Assembly: GCA_012932295.1 (NCBI GenBank)
Contig: JAAONU010000003.1
Span: 31,234,361 to 31,298,360 of the forward strand
Reading direction: 5' to 3'
DNA length: 64,000 bases
Origin: Cyclina sinensis
Lineage: Eukaryota > Mollusca > Bivalvia > Venerida > Veneridae
Shown: piece after piece, positions 48,101 through 60,849 of the stretch
Position numbering within the stretch: position 1 is the stretch's first letter
Layout of the letters: each line of letters begins with the position of its first letter
Position numbers and translations under genes: made by a program
The notes under the pieces: model-generated
Told to the model about the DNA's origin: nothing
Database searches by the model: none
Seen by the model: the letters and a program-made list of their open reading frames with translations, nothing else

Positions 48101-51100
48101 TACAAGATTTTTATTTCTAGTTAATATAAGATCTTATTTTACTTAACAGGCTCATTAACAACCAAACCTGTAGAAGTAACTAAGAAAACACCTTCAAAGC
48201 CTTCGGAGAAAAGCTCAGCAAATCAAAATTTTAGATCTTCATTCACTGCTGTCAAAAGTTCTGCTGGTGAACAAACTTCTGTTCTCTCAACATTGTCATC
48301 AGAGAAAGACAAACCTCTGTCTCCTGCTCAGGCAGATGAAGAGTACGACCCTGCATTCCCAACGGATGAAATGGAGGAGGAAAATCGAGCAGCTGATAAA
48401 GGGGTGAAAAACCAGAAGGAAACTGAAGATGTATATGACCCTGCCCATCCAACTGATGATCTTAGTTCTGATGAGGAAATGATAGAAAATATAGACAGTG
48501 GTAAAGCAGCTGAAATAGATGTAAAGCAAGATTTGGGAAATGTGAAAGCCTTTAGTAGTAAGGAATTAGAAAAAGTTCAGCTCAGTGATGAAAGTAAAGA
48601 GCATTTACCCAATAAAAAAAAAGGGAACAGTGTCAGTATAGAAGTTAAAAAAGTAGAAATAGTGAAAGAAAGGGTCAGTGTTGATAAACATATGTCTGAA
48701 AAATTGAAGCCAAAAGTTGAAAATGATTCTGATAAAGTAATTTCAGGTAGCAAAGTTAAAGTGTCTCCTGCTAAGAAAGATCAGGAGATTTCTCCAAAAA
48801 AGTTGTTACCAGAATTTACATTTGCAAAAGGAAAGACAATTCCCGTGAAAGTCAATACAGCTGAAAAAAATGAAAAGGAAATGACACATAAATCACCTAG
48901 TGTAAAAATCACAGAATCCAAGAAGTCATCTATAAAACCTTTTGAAATATCAAGGAAAACACTTTTTGAGAAAAGAAGATTGTATGGCGGGGAGATAGAC
49001 TTCTCTGAGGATGTGGATTTCAGTGAAGGAGCGTTTCCAGAAACGTTTGAATTGAATGTTAAAAGAATTGAAGAAGTATTTAAAGGTACAAAGTCGAAAC
49101 AAGCTCAAGAGCAGAAAAAAGATGATCCAAAAACTACAGTGGTTGACACTGAAAAATCTGTGCCGGAAAAAGATGAAAAGAAATCTAGTGTTGAGAACTT
49201 ACCCAAGAAAGAGGATTCAAGTAAAGACACAAAGGAAAAAGTTGAGAAGGAAAAAACTGTTTTAAAGAAAGAAAATAAGCCCAATCAGGAGGAGAAAAAA
49301 GTAAAGTCTGAAAAAGATAAAGAAAAAATAAAGTTCACAGGGAAGTTTAAACCAATAAGTACTGATGCAGATGAAAATATTGGTACAACTAAAATATCAG
49401 TAAGTGATAGATTTAAGAAAATAAACGAGGAAAGAAAGTCCCCTGAGATTGCTAGTTTAGATGAAGAAGATCCAATTCATGAAATGAGGAAATTAGATAA
49501 AGAATTAGATTTGGAATTTGGTAATTCTGGTTTTAGTAAAAAGAAGGACAAAGACAAAGAGCCTAGAAAAAGTAAAAGGAAAGTAAGTTTAGATGAAAAT
49601 GAAGGTGAATACTTAAGGCATAGAAGAGAATCAAAAGAAAACAAGGAAAAGAAGAAGGGAGATTCTGATTATTTCTATGAGGAGAAGGAAGAAGGAGAGG
49701 TTGATGAAGACTATAAACTGAAGGAAAAAAAGAGAAGAGATAAGAAAAAGAGGAGAGAAAAAGACAAATATCATGACAGTGATTACAAGGAAAATGCTGA
49801 CTCTGATATTGATAGAAGAATTGTGATTCAGGTTACTCAGAATACAGAAGATAGAACAGTGTGGGAGGAAGCAGAAAGGCAGAGGAAGAAAAGGGACAGA
49901 GAAGAAAGAAGAAAAGAAAAAGAGAAACATAGAGAGGGTGAAAAAGATATAAGGAGAGACAGAAGAACAAAAAGACTACGTTCACGTAGTAGATCTCATG
50001 AAAGAAGAAATAGATCAAGGTCTAGGGAAAGAAGAAGAACAAAATCAAGATCAAGAGATAGAGATAGGTCAAGGGAAAGAGCTCGAAGAAAACGAAGAGG
50101 AAGAAGTAGATCTAGGTCAAGAGACTGGTCCTATGAAAGGTCTCATAAAAAGAAGAAACGAGACAAGCATAGAAGTAGGGATGGAGAAAGAGATGTCAGT
50201 AGAGAACGGAGTCGTGATAGGAGTGTAGAAAGAGAATGGAGTCGAGATCGTGAGTGGAGCTCTGAAAGAGCTAGAGCTTGGAGTAGGGGTCATAGTAGAG
50301 ACCGTAAAAGAAGCAGAGACTCTTCTGAAGATAAGGTGGATATTTTTGGAAGGTCAAAGAGTCCTTTCACTAGAAGGGAACTTCTTAAAAGTAAACAGAA
50401 TCTGACACCAAGGAAAAAGATAAAACAACACATAGGTGATGATGAGGTCATTGAAATTCCGGATTCAACTCCCCCATCTAAAAATCAAACATATGATGAA
50501 GTATCCTCAAGTGAATCAGAGAAAGAAGCAGGGCAGGAACACATGTCAGATACTAGAGAAACTGTCTCTAAATCTGAAAAGAAAAATGAACCAGTGATTG
50601 AAAAAATTACTGTATCAAGAATTGAAGTGAAAGAAAGTGCAAAAAGAGAAAGTTCTAATTTTGCTGATAGTGATGAAAAAGATGATGAATTTGATGATGA
50701 ACCTGAAGAAACTGAGCAGTTCCAGTACACAGATAGAGATGAGTTTCTGGGGCAGAATAAAAGTAAGCAGATGAGACAGAATCTGATTACAATTGGAGTG
50801 AGTGGTCCTGATTATGATCCTGCCAATCCTACTGAAACAACTAGTCCTGCTCCACCACCCTTGCCAGAGACTATTTCAGCCCCTACTCCTCCTCTTCCTC
50901 CAGGTGGAGACTTCACACAGTTTCCCCCACCTCCTCCAGGACCCCCACCTCAGGGGCCACCTCCAGGAAGTGTTATTTTACAAGAACATCCTATACATGT
51001 ACAGGCAAGTGGTCCTCCTGGACAAGGTATTCTGGGTGAGGGTCCAATCCTTCTCCAGGGCCCCCCTCCACCTTCACTTGAGACGGGTCCTCCCCCAGGC

Positions 51101-54100
51101 CTTATTCAACAAAGACCAGCTATGTCTGTACCAGTCAATATAAATGTTTTGCCCCCAGGTTTTCACAGAGGTTTACCTCCAACAATCACTCCTCAGAGAC
51201 AGGTTATTGTAAGCCCTATAAGGACAACTACCCCAAGAGTTCAAAGGCTTGCAAGTCCAGGTGGTGTGCGGTTTGGATGGCAAGTGACTACAACACCCGA
51301 AGTAATTCCTAGTCAGTTTGGGTCAAGAATACCATCACCTGCTAGGTTACCAGGACAGCCAATGATAAATGGTCCATTTGATGGTCTCCCCCCTCCCCAT
51401 TCTGAGGCCCTTCCTCCTCAAAGTCTACCGCCTGGACATCCCCAGTTTCCACAAGGAGAACCTCATGTTATTACAATCAAAACTGACACTCCCCCTCCAA
51501 ATATTGTTCAGATACCTGTTGAGGTTAATGAAGCTCAGAGACGTTTACCTCCTGGAGCAGAACCTCAGTTGATTCATCTGGGTCCTGACCCAAGAGCTCC
51601 TCCTCCACAACTGCCAATACCCTTGCTACCCCCTTCATCAGAACCCCCTCCCATGTCAGTTATGGTTTCCATTCCACCTCCCAATTCTAGTTTGATGTCC
51701 ATGCCTCCACCAAATAGCATACTAGAGTCCTTTCCAAGAACCATCACTCCACCAAATTCTGTATCAGCTATTCTTGGTTTGGCTAGAATGGGTACAGGCT
51801 CAATGCCAATTGTTTCCTCTGCAGACATCCAAGGATCTGTAGCGAGTGTAAATGGAGATAGTGAGGTTTCACCTATGAACAGCAATAGCCATCTGAAAAC
51901 TGAAGGTGCATTGAATGAGTTAGAGAAAATAAGTGAACTTTTGAACACACAGGCTCAGTTAATGGCAGTCTCTAAAGATAGACAGAACTCTGGTGGTTCA
52001 GAACAAGCTAATGCTGGTAAATCAGGTGTTCCTGTTAAGATTGATGTGTTTAAAGTACCAATGGTTCCAGTAGCAAAGTCTGGAGTGAAGAATGAAGTTG
52101 ATGCCACAGAAGTAGTTGATATGGACATGGGGTCTCCCATAAATGAAGAAGGAAATATTGAATTACCAGTGTCTCCTCAGTTTGATAACCTTATTGATAA
52201 TCCTGAAGATTTGTTAGAAGAAGACTTTAATAAAAAGATGCAAAAAAATCATGAAAAGGACATTAAAGGTGAGAAAGAGAATGACAAGGTAAAAGAAGCA
52301 AAGAGTAAAGACATAAAAAATCTTGATTCAAAGAAAGATTCTCCACTAAAAGTAAAAGACGGGAAACATAAACATCATGATAAACGATCTTCAAAGGAAA
52401 ATAAGCATGACAAATCAGGACATAAATCCAGAAAACACAAACCCAGGCCTGACTCGGAGAAAGACCTGAAGGAAAAGGCATTGAAAGATGCACACTTTGA
52501 TCTTGATTCTCAGGAAGTGCCATCATCAGCTGTAGAGATGACTAATAAAGAAAAGGTAATATATAAATTGGGTCACTTGATGAACGAGAAACTTTAGATA
52601 GATTTATATGTTGATAAGAACCATATAACTTCTGTTTTAAGGTTCTGGAACCTTTAAGGATACATGTTTGCAGAAAACTTAGAAAGTCTTTTTTGTGAGA
52701 CAAATTTAGGAAATTACTGGCTAATTTAATGTGGAAATTTTGCATAATGTAAAGTATCATACAATAAGAAAATTGTTAATAGTTTTTCTGTATTTACATT
52801 TCACTAAAAGACAGAGAAGTGGAAATGATATTTCATTAGAGAAATATTTCCTACAATGTTTAGAAGTTAAATGGATCTGCATTTTTTAATGCAGCTAGAA
52901 AACTTGTATGATTTGTTTTTCTGGACATAGAAATTTTAATTTGGAAATATAATGTTTAGGTGTTAAGAAGTGTTGAGTTCCTAGAATTCAGTTTAATTAA
53001 TTATAATGAAACAAATACATTATCAGCATCAACATAGGCAGTTGGAGAAACGACCTTAAATATATATTTGAAAAGTTATATAGGTCCAAAAGATTGTTAG
53101 AAAATTAGAGCTGCCACATTGTATTCATAGCACAACAATGTTTATTGGATAAAGGATCTGTCCAGATAAAATTAGTTTTCATTTTATTAGTCTTAAACTG
53201 GTATGAAATTTTTCAATGAAAATAGTAATCAAACATTTAAGGTAGTTATGAAGGAGTTGCAGTAGTACAAGCATTTGAAAGATGATTGTTGGCTTTGGTT
53301 TGTTTTACTGAAATGATATCCAAGAAATTCCTGAAATATTTCAGTATTTGAAGAAGTTACATCTACAAGAGCGTGTGGTAGAGGAGGTGAAAATGGCCAT
53401 CAAACCTTTCTACTCTAGTAAGAAGATCACAAAAGAACAGTACAAGGAGATACTCAGGAAAGCAGTGCCTAAGGTAAGAAAGATACACACCAGTGGCTAG
53501 CACTGTCAAACAGATAGAGTAGGCACATGTGGTAAAGTGGTCCTATGCTTGAAAACCTATCTGACCGTTAAGAATTTTATCAGTTCGTCACAGGGAATAT
53601 AGGTCCGTATTGGTACATTTTAGGGAGGATGGTATGACAAATGGATATAACCTTTAGTTTAGGTGATACCAAATAAATACCTATTTTATAGGTTTTTAAA
53701 AAAGTTTTTTACACAAGTAATAAAAATCAGTTTAAAGAATTTACCTTGTTACTTAAATTCCTTTCCCTCAGACCTTTGAGAGATATCTGTTGTTACCTAT
53801 CTCTGTTGCACAGCACAAATTGTGCTCTCAAATCTATGAATAGTCCCCACTGTCTAAAGGAAGCTGATGCAGTAGCTTTTGATCTGGCAGTCTTTAGTTT
53901 CAGCTGTATACTGTAGTTGAATGGAGCTCTCTGTATATTCCCTTAGGGTCTGATATTTATTTATATGTGCTGCAATTCAGGTCAGACAAACTTTTCATCA
54001 TGTACTATTCTTTTTATATTTTTTTTTTGTCAGATATGTCACAGCAAGAGTGGGAACATCAATCCGATGAAGATAAAGCATTTAGTTGAAGCATATGTAG

Positions 54101-54198
54101 CCAAGTTTACTAAACAGTCGGATCATTCTAAGATGGAGACTGATAATTTCTCACCTGTATTCCCTACTAATGGTGACAATGCTAAAGCTTCACGATGA
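42194..54198 (+). CDS. PHRF1: PHD and RING finger domain-containing protein 1
   Basis: Coding exons are 42194-42323, 42674-42927, 43413-43496, 43853-44063, 44462-44622, 45224-45472, 45767-45975, 46752-46865, 47532-47674, 48150-52555, 53345-53473 and 54034-54198. All have GT..AG junctions in agreeing phase, giving about 2,084 residues. Domains in order: acidic N-terminus, C3HC4 RING (about 96-140), PHD finger (about 178-226), a basic Lys/Arg segment, an SR/RS-like and charged region, a Pro-rich region, a Lys-rich region, and a conserved helical C-terminus. In vertebrates PHRF1 binds the phosphorylated RNA polymerase II C-terminal domain and acts as a ubiquitin ligase. Human PHRF1 is about 1,650 residues, so this copy is longer, mainly in the low-complexity exon. 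The start ATG follows a spliced 5' UTR (acceptor ending 42160). Confidence 0.95.
42674..43496 (+). CDS. PHRF1: PHRF1 exons encoding acidic run and RING finger
   Basis: Exons 42674-42927 and 43413-43496 carry an almost uninterrupted Asp/Glu tract (residues 55-80). The RING follows: CPIC, then [13 protein letters not shown], and CPADR after the splice. The eight metal ligands follow the C3HC4 order. The intron falls between the sixth and seventh ligands. Confidence 0.92.
42940..43110. repeat. Two-copy tandem duplication in PHRF1 intron 2, about 84-bp period
   Basis: The stretch with CACAGTTGCATTTTTCCC (42940) and TTCATGCAGATATAAAAG recurs from about 43024 with few changes. The minus frame 42922-43131 is this duplication. 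Confidence 0.9.
43853..44063 (+). CDS. PHRF1: PHRF1 exon encoding the PHD finger
   Basis: A single exon holds an acidic lead-in and a canonical C4HC3 PHD: CEVC, CDRED, LLLCDGC, YHLDCL, and WFCPSC at the end (residues about 178-226). The donor is GAAG|GTATTG; read-through gives the spurious longer frame to 44155. Confidence 0.95.
46079..46268 (+). repeat. tRNA-derived SINE (family B) in a PHRF1 intron
   Basis: The plus-strand head has TGGTCAAGGGGTTAGAGC (A-box-like) and GGTTTGAACCTCACC (B-box-like). Its body matches the reverse complement of 39850-40000. Confidence 0.8.
48150..52555 (+). CDS. PHRF1: PHRF1 4.4-kb low-complexity exon
   Basis: Acceptor TACTTAACAG ends 48149, and the donor AAAAG|GTAATA follows 52555. 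It enters in phase 1 and leaves in phase 0. It encodes about 1,469 residues: a Lys/Glu-rich part, an Arg/Ser-rich (RS/RD-like) segment at about 49970-50330, an acidic stretch, a Pro-rich part at about 50850-51750, and a Lys/His-rich end. Three copies of a YDPA.PT motif occur at about 48340, 48430 and 50810. If the donor is not used, the frame runs on into the intron and stops at 52597. Confidence 0.92.
53345..54198 (+). CDS. PHRF1: PHRF1 C-terminal exons (conserved CTD-binding block)
   Basis: Exons 53345-53473 and 54034-54198 encode the strongly conserved end: [16 protein letters not shown], then KPFY...[14 protein letters not shown], then ICHSKSG...INP and a final helix. This matches what I know of the vertebrate PHRF1 C-terminus, linked to binding the polymerase II C-terminal domain. 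The stop TGA is at 54196-54198. Confidence 0.93.
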
Positions 54199-56700
54199 TG
54201 ATAGAAGTTATTTAGTGACCTCATACACTTTTGGAATGTGATAATTTTCATTATAATATTGAAAAGATCAAATCTGCAAATGGAAAATGTATTTTACTTG
54301 TACATTATAATCTGCAAACATCCTGACACGTTATAGAAAAGAGTATGAATTTCAGTGAACTCTTTTTGTTCTGGATCGACATGAGACGGATTCACTTGGA
54401 ATGTTTAATGAATTTCTTTTTTCTGATTGTTTTGGAAAAAGAAGACTTACTTTGTTGTAAGTCTATAAGCATTCATTTAGTGTTGTGACAGGAAAATTTC
54501 TCATTATGGAGGGTATGTGGTCGAAAGTTTACGTTTAGTGTTTTGTGCTTTACTGTTGGAGGAATAGAACATTGTGTGGTTAGGAAAAGATAAGGAAATA
54601 TTTGAAAGGGAGACATTTTAGAGACTGTAGATCAGTTGAACTATTTTCTCCTGACCCCTTTATTCTAGCAGCAGATTGACTATTGATAGTATGATCCTGG
54701 TCTGGTTTTATGGCACTGATGCAGGGACATACACACATAAAAACGTTATGCATTTTTACTCAGTTGTAAATTGCTGTGTATTTAGTTTGTGGTGATAGTG
54801 AATTAAATCACACAGAACTCTAAAAAAGCATTTGAAATTGTCTCATTGTGTGCTATTTTGTTTGAGAAGAACATACTGATGTATTGCCGTAGTTCAAGAC
54901 AAAACCATGTTTACAAAGAGCATTGTAAATCTTTACTTTTGAGTGATGAATTTTACATGATATGATAACTTAAGACTGTTCAGAAAGTTAAGGAACTAGC
55001 CTCAGGTTTAAACCCTGTCATGCTGTCTTTCTCTCTTGGTGTCAGACTAACTGCTCTTACAAATAATTCATTGAAATAATTTGATTAAACGCTTTCTTAC
55101 GAATAATAATGAGACAAATTTTATTAGTCACACATTTCTTAATGCTAGGCTACTTTCATTGTGTTGTAAGTTGGTGCTTTTACATTTTGTTGTGTTTTTT
55201 TAGTAATATCATGTTGTCAGACTAGTGTTTGTTGATTACAATTTATACATTTCTGGATATATTGTATCCGTGTTCTTGGAGAAAGTTTTAACTCTGAAAG
55301 TTCAGGTTTTCAATATTGATGGAATTTCTTCTAACTCTTCATAGGCATCATTTTAAACATTTTTTGTGTTTTCAGTTGATGTAAAATTCTACTTTCTTGG
55401 CAGACATGAACATTTATTGTATACTTATTTGAAAAATGATTAAAGTTGAAGTTCTTGGGTTTTTTCTGAAGTCTTTCAACATTATTTTGGAAATTTTTAA
55501 AAGCTGTAATTGAATAGTGTCAGTTGTATGAACAATAAAGGTAGACAGCTTTTTTTGACTCCTGACATGAAAAACATTGTGTATTCAATATTTTCTTTTT
55601 GATTATTTCACATTACCACATGTACATGAGTGAAAGTTTTCGGGATTATTCCTGATGTTCAGGATTTTCAGACTCCCTAAAGCTCTCTTTTTTCTATATA
55701 AACTATACAAAATAATGATTAATTTAGGATTTTCAGGATTTTCAGGATTTTTCAAATTTCCATCTTTCACCCATGCGTGTATTACTTGTTACAGCTATTT
55801 TGTAATATATATCACGTGTTCAGTTAGCTCAAAGTTCGAACCTTTACTACAAAAGTCAAGTTTCTAAAGTTATTATTCAACATTCTTTTTTTCTGTCAAA
55901 TTAATTGCTAAAGATAGGTGTAAGTATTTTATTGTTGACATACGAGTAGGTATGCTGTCATGTGTAGTATAATAATATTCTGAATTGATAGGTGCTATGA
56001 GTAAAGTAATGCTTGACCACAAATGAGACCCTTGATTATGTTTTCTGAGAAGAATAGTACTGGCAGATTTTAATCTATATTGTTCGGACTTACCCCATCT
56101 GGACAAACTTGGAGGCTTTTTCTTTCTGATAACTGTGACATTGTTACTGGCACTGAAAGTGTAAAACATGTAGACATGGTAAAATATATTTTCTATGATT
56201 GCTTGAAAATTTAAGTTTATTAATTTTTTTTTTTGCATAAAAAATCATGAATAGAGTCAGAATGAACATCTGTTACTTGAAAATATAAATGCTCCTTAAC
56301 TCACCAAGAAAGAAAAATACCCTTCTCAGAACTACAGTAATGCAGAATTGTATTAAACCATGAAAACTTTTTTTATAGGACTGTTTTAATCCGATTATCA
56401 AGAGTTGGTGCTGGTTGTCTGTATTCTCTTGAACGTAAAGTATACAGTGTGGAGTCAATTCACAGCACCTTGTTTCTTATTACTATTGTTGTGCATTATA
56501 AAAACTACATGTAAATGTGAAATGTAATGTGTAATGAGTGGCTGAATTTGTATGTTGTGCACACATACAGAGGTGACTATTTAATGTTTCATATTTTTAG
56601 CTGAGGTCATTGAGATGTATTTTGCAGCTAACCATGTTGGCCATTGACACATGATTTTTACATGTACATCTGTAACATATGATCATGAAAATAAAATTTT
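54199..56700 (+). other. PHRF1 3' UTR region
   Basis: No coding frames. Poly(A) signals AATAAA lie at 55534-55539 and 56690-56695. A short run of TTTCAGGAT-like repeats lies at about 55660-55750 beyond the first signal. Confidence 0.55.
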
Positions 56701-57189
56701 CAGACTGGATCACAGACAGTTGTCTTCTTGATTTTGTAGTCTACATAGAGACTGGGGGTTACTGCGGAAAATTATTTGATTATCTCCCTTACATTGATGT
56801 AAGGTTAAGAACCACATATATGACACGAAGGTAGTATATATACTCTCACAAATGAAATTTTACCCATTTACAAAATAATATAAAAATTATTTAAATGTGT
56901 TGACTAGATGTCGGGTACAAACAGCCATACACAACTGCACAGGTAACTCGATGATTTTAAATTCCGGTGAACACCTGCCAATTTGTTATAAAAAACTGAC
57001 CACATATTCATATTGCTGTACATGCAATTTGAGACGAAATTCGTCTCTTGTGTTTTACACGATTTTATATAATTTTACTCTGTGTCACAACGGAGGCATT
57101 TACCGGAAGGGGTAATATAGCAATTTGTCGGAATGCGCTTAACTTTGGTACAGACTTTATGTTCCTGAACATAACGTTCTGTTGTCCGT

Positions 57190-57850
57190 ATTGCCTTGAG
57201 TGCAGAACATTGCGGACTAAGGCCAGAATTTACACTTGCCCATCAGAACATAACTGGTCCCACCGAGGTTTTGTTCTATTTACAGTTGAGTCCAAGTTTT
57301 ATGTTGCCTTCGTTGACGACCATAAACCTGTTTGGATTCCGAAAAATGAGGGATTTCGTGACTGCTGTATCCTTGAACGCAAACAATTTGGAGGTCATTT
57401 AGTGCTAGTCTGGGGTGGGTTACCTTATGACGGTTTACGGACATGTATATCATTCAGAATGGTACTTTAACAGGTATGCGGTATCGAGATGAAATTCTTG
57501 ATCAGTTTGTGCGGCCATATACTGGTGTTGTAAGGGAAATTTTTGTTCTTATGGACGATAATGCCCGTCCGCACTGTGCTTGTTTAGTTTCACAGTATCT
57601 TCAACTGGAGGGAATTGAACTTATCAATTGGTCAGTTAGCTCGCACGATCTGAATCCAATTGAACATGTGTGGATTATTCGTGAGCGACCAGCCCCTCCC
57701 CCCCCCCCCCACCCACAGGATGACTTGGTAGAGAGCCTATCCAACTGATCAAGAATTCATCGTCCATCTACACTGAAGTTGAGTCACAGCTTCAACAGTA
57801 AGGGAAGAAATGTCATAGAAGCTCGTGATGAGTTTACTCACTAATACGCG
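57190..57850 (+). pseudogene. Tc1/mariner transposase remnant
   Basis: Two frames carry the C-terminal half of a Tc1/mariner transposase. The stretch ending near 57440 has VLFTVES, then WGG. After a frame change, 57443-57748 has YRDEILDQFVRPY, LMDDNARPHC, and HDLNPIEHVW. The second and third catalytic acids are visible (the D of the DDNA motif, and the region ending in NPIEH), but the first is replaced by Val in FTVES. With the frameshift and a poly-C run at 57698 it cannot be active. Confidence 0.85.
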
Positions 57851-58068
57851 GTAATGTTTGGCTAATATCAAGAGTTTTGAAATTACCCACCCCACAAGGC
57901 CACCCTAAAAAAACCAAAAAAAAAACAAAAAACAACCCACAACCTGAAAAAACTAACATTTTGGATGCAGTCCTAGTCTTTCGTTTATTTCTCACTTTAT
58001 TCGCCATTGCGAACTTGTAAAATATCATCCGTAAACATGACAAATTTTGAGACAAATTACATTTAGTC

Positions 58069-58748
58069 CGTATGGTGGCTGACATCTGCGCATGCTCAAA
58101 CGAAGGCGAGAACACGCCGAAACGAGTTAACGACAATTACAAACTCTCGTATCGGCGCAGTAATTTGTCGTGTTTACGTAACGCCGCCCAAGGATGCACC
58201 AAGACGATATTTAAACGCGCCGATTCGCCAAAAGAGGGTCGCCGTAACGATAGTTTTTACTATCGTCTGGGCGTTGTTTCGCGTATGAAAATATCGTATC
58301 GGCGCCCTTTCTCTATCGTTATTTCGTGTCGGCGCGTCTTGAAGGACACCAACACGCCGACACACCAGAAGGATATTTTAGCGCACCGATACGCCAAAAA
58401 CGTTATTTTGGGTGTCGGCGTACTGTCGTGACGGCGCACTTCCAAACCCACCGATACGAGAACACGATATGGCATAAAATCAGCCACCATAAAATGAGGG
58501 TTGCCGGAACTATACATTTTACTATCGTCTTGGCGTTATTTCGCGTATAAAAATATCGCATCGGCACCCTTTCTCTATCGTTATTTCGTGTTGACACGTC
58601 TTGAAGGTCACCAGCACGCCGACACGCCAGAACGATATTTTAGCTCATAGATACGCCTAAAATGTTACTTTTTATGGCGTGTCGTGACGGCGCCCTTCCA
58701 AACCCGCCGATACGAGAACATGATATGGCAGAAATCAGCCGCCATACG
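58069..58748. mobile_element. CpG-rich element with inverted ends and internal tandem units
   Basis: CGTATGGTGGCTGACATCTG at 58069 pairs with the complement ending at 58748 (3 mismatches in 20). The interior is two to three tandem units of about 260 bp (58252 and 58519 begin equivalent copies), each ending in a version of the right end. CpG is very frequent here compared with the surroundings. The frames at 58072-58550 are artefacts of the repeat. Confidence 0.7.
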
Positions 58749-59824
58749 TTCGTTATGTTGTCTTTAATTTATTTTGGGGAGTATATTTCATTGTGCTATT
58801 TATTGGTCCGCTATCACTGTGCCTGCCTGTATGATTTAAAGAAGGTTTTTTTTTCAAGTGATTCTTCCTGTACTGAAAAACATCCACTTACAACTACATG
58901 AGGTGGATATCATTGTTTGTAAATGATTTCAAGAATTGAAAATGACAAAACATTTGAATGTTTATTTGTTAACTGGGTCAGTTTCCATTTTCGTTATCCT
59001 TTACATGGTGAAACATTGCACGAATCCTCATGTTTTTGTTATTTTACAATTATTACCTGAATTTATATCCATGTAATTACTAGGATTCTAAGAACACACT
59101 GTTGCTAAGTGGTGATTCAGTTTAAGGGAGATTTAGTGTACCAGCAATGTTGCCCCTTTCCAATTCGAACGGTGGAAGCGAAAATTTTCAAGTTGACATG
59201 AAATAAAGAAACAGATAAATCGTGTCGCTTTCACCCGTCGAATTAAATATTTTATGAATTTTCCCCGCAGGAATTTGTGCGAAACTGACAAGGGGATTTT
59301 AACAAGACTTATTGTTAATAAAACTGCATCTAGAGAATGCATCTTTCATTTTAGATTTCCAGATTTAGGAAGGACATAATAGTGAACGAAAATATGCAGT
59401 GGGGAGCAACTGTAATGTTTTCAAACCGGCAAATACCCGTATCGTGTTAGACCGAAAACTCTGAGTCTCTTTACTTTGTAATGTAGGAGGCTTAAGGTGG
59501 ACATGATGCAGTTGTACATGATTTTGCATGGAATGTTGACAAGGAAATAATGTTTACCTTGGCAGATGGTTCGTTTAGTTGAAGGATTTATTTAAGAAAC
59601 GATTCCGTACAGACTTAAGACGGTTAATGTGTTTCTAGAATGTGGCTGAGTTATGACACGGGTTCTCAAACCATATGGTAAAAGTGCCTTCAGTGAATTT
59701 ATAAGTCGGGTTTAATAAATCTGTGCAGGTCCAGGATATAAAAGTTGATGCCACGTGCTACTGTACTGAACAATAAATGAATAAACTGGCCTTTGTGGAT
59801 TAAAACTTGGCTAACTAATTACGA

Positions 59825-60020
59825 GAAACTTGTAAATAGTGTATACTTGGTACGGTCAATGAATGAAATAGTGTATACTTGGTATGGACAATGAATAAAA
59901 TAATGTATACTTGGTACGAACAATGAATAAAATAGTATATACTTGGTACGAACAAAGAATAAATAGTGTATACTTGGTACGGACAATGAATAAAATAGTG
60001 TATACTTGGTACGCACAAAG
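59825..60020. repeat. 32-bp minisatellite, about six copies
   Basis: The unit is built on AATAGTGTATACTTGGTACG plus about 12 more bases. Open frames in all three minus phases (59815-60139) are repeat products. Confidence 0.95.
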
Positions 60021-60769
60021 AATTTTAAAGCTGAGATTATCAGCTTCATGGTTAAGGACACTGATGAGAATATGTAAACAATGTGACAAGAGATCATCGT
60101 TACCTTCACAGTCACTCTCAATATAAATTTAAACTGCATATTTATTTTAGCCCAGTTATTATTTCGTGTTTCTTAATTCCATTGAATGTTGGTGGTATTG
60201 CACTTATCAGTTATAAAGCTTACCGGGGCATTACAGGACAGTTTTCAGAGAATGTACTTTGTAAAACGATAGTAATTGCCCTTAGAAAACATATCTAGGA
60301 ACAAAGATTGATCCCCGATAGCTTAATGGTTATTAGCATTTACACCCGGGTGGGTAGCAAACACACCAATGTGCTCCTGATTCTTTACTTCATCAAGCTG
60401 TCTGTCGACCTCTTCTAGCAAGTAAACTGTTCAGTAATGGTACATGAAGCGAATTGTACAGTTAAATAGCGTCAGTACAGCGGACTTTCCCCTCAGGCTT
60501 TGGTAATGACATGTCTTTAATTTCTCTGAAATGTAATTTACAGCTTGTCTGCGGAAACAATATTGTAATGAAATTCCACGCCGTTTTTCATTAAGGTTTG
60601 TTTACTAAAAAGCCAGTCTTGTGTTACAGGACAACAGATATTGTATTAGATAAATGAAATGCGTCTCTAAGGGTTTTTAGTGCCACTGTATTCGTTTGCC
60701 GAATCTCTGTTTACTTCATTTTTGAGAAAATTTTCAAATCTGGACTAGTAATCATATGATATATGCACA

Positions 60770-60840
60770 AATGATAATTATTCTGGCTGTGTTTGAACCC
60801 GTGACCTCCATGCTAACCATCCAACGCTCTGCTACAACAA
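60770..60840 (-). repeat. tRNA-like SINE head fragment
   Basis: The minus strand reads TTGTAGCAGAGCGTTGG then CACGGGTTCAAACAC, a degenerate A-box and B-box pair. Confidence 0.4.
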
Positions 60841-60849
60841 TGATTATAT

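Noticed and set aside
48299..52526. Long frames antisense to the PHRF1 exon
   Set aside because: They are complements of the Lys/Glu/Arg- and Pro-rich coding repeats. The plus-strand frame is the conserved one.
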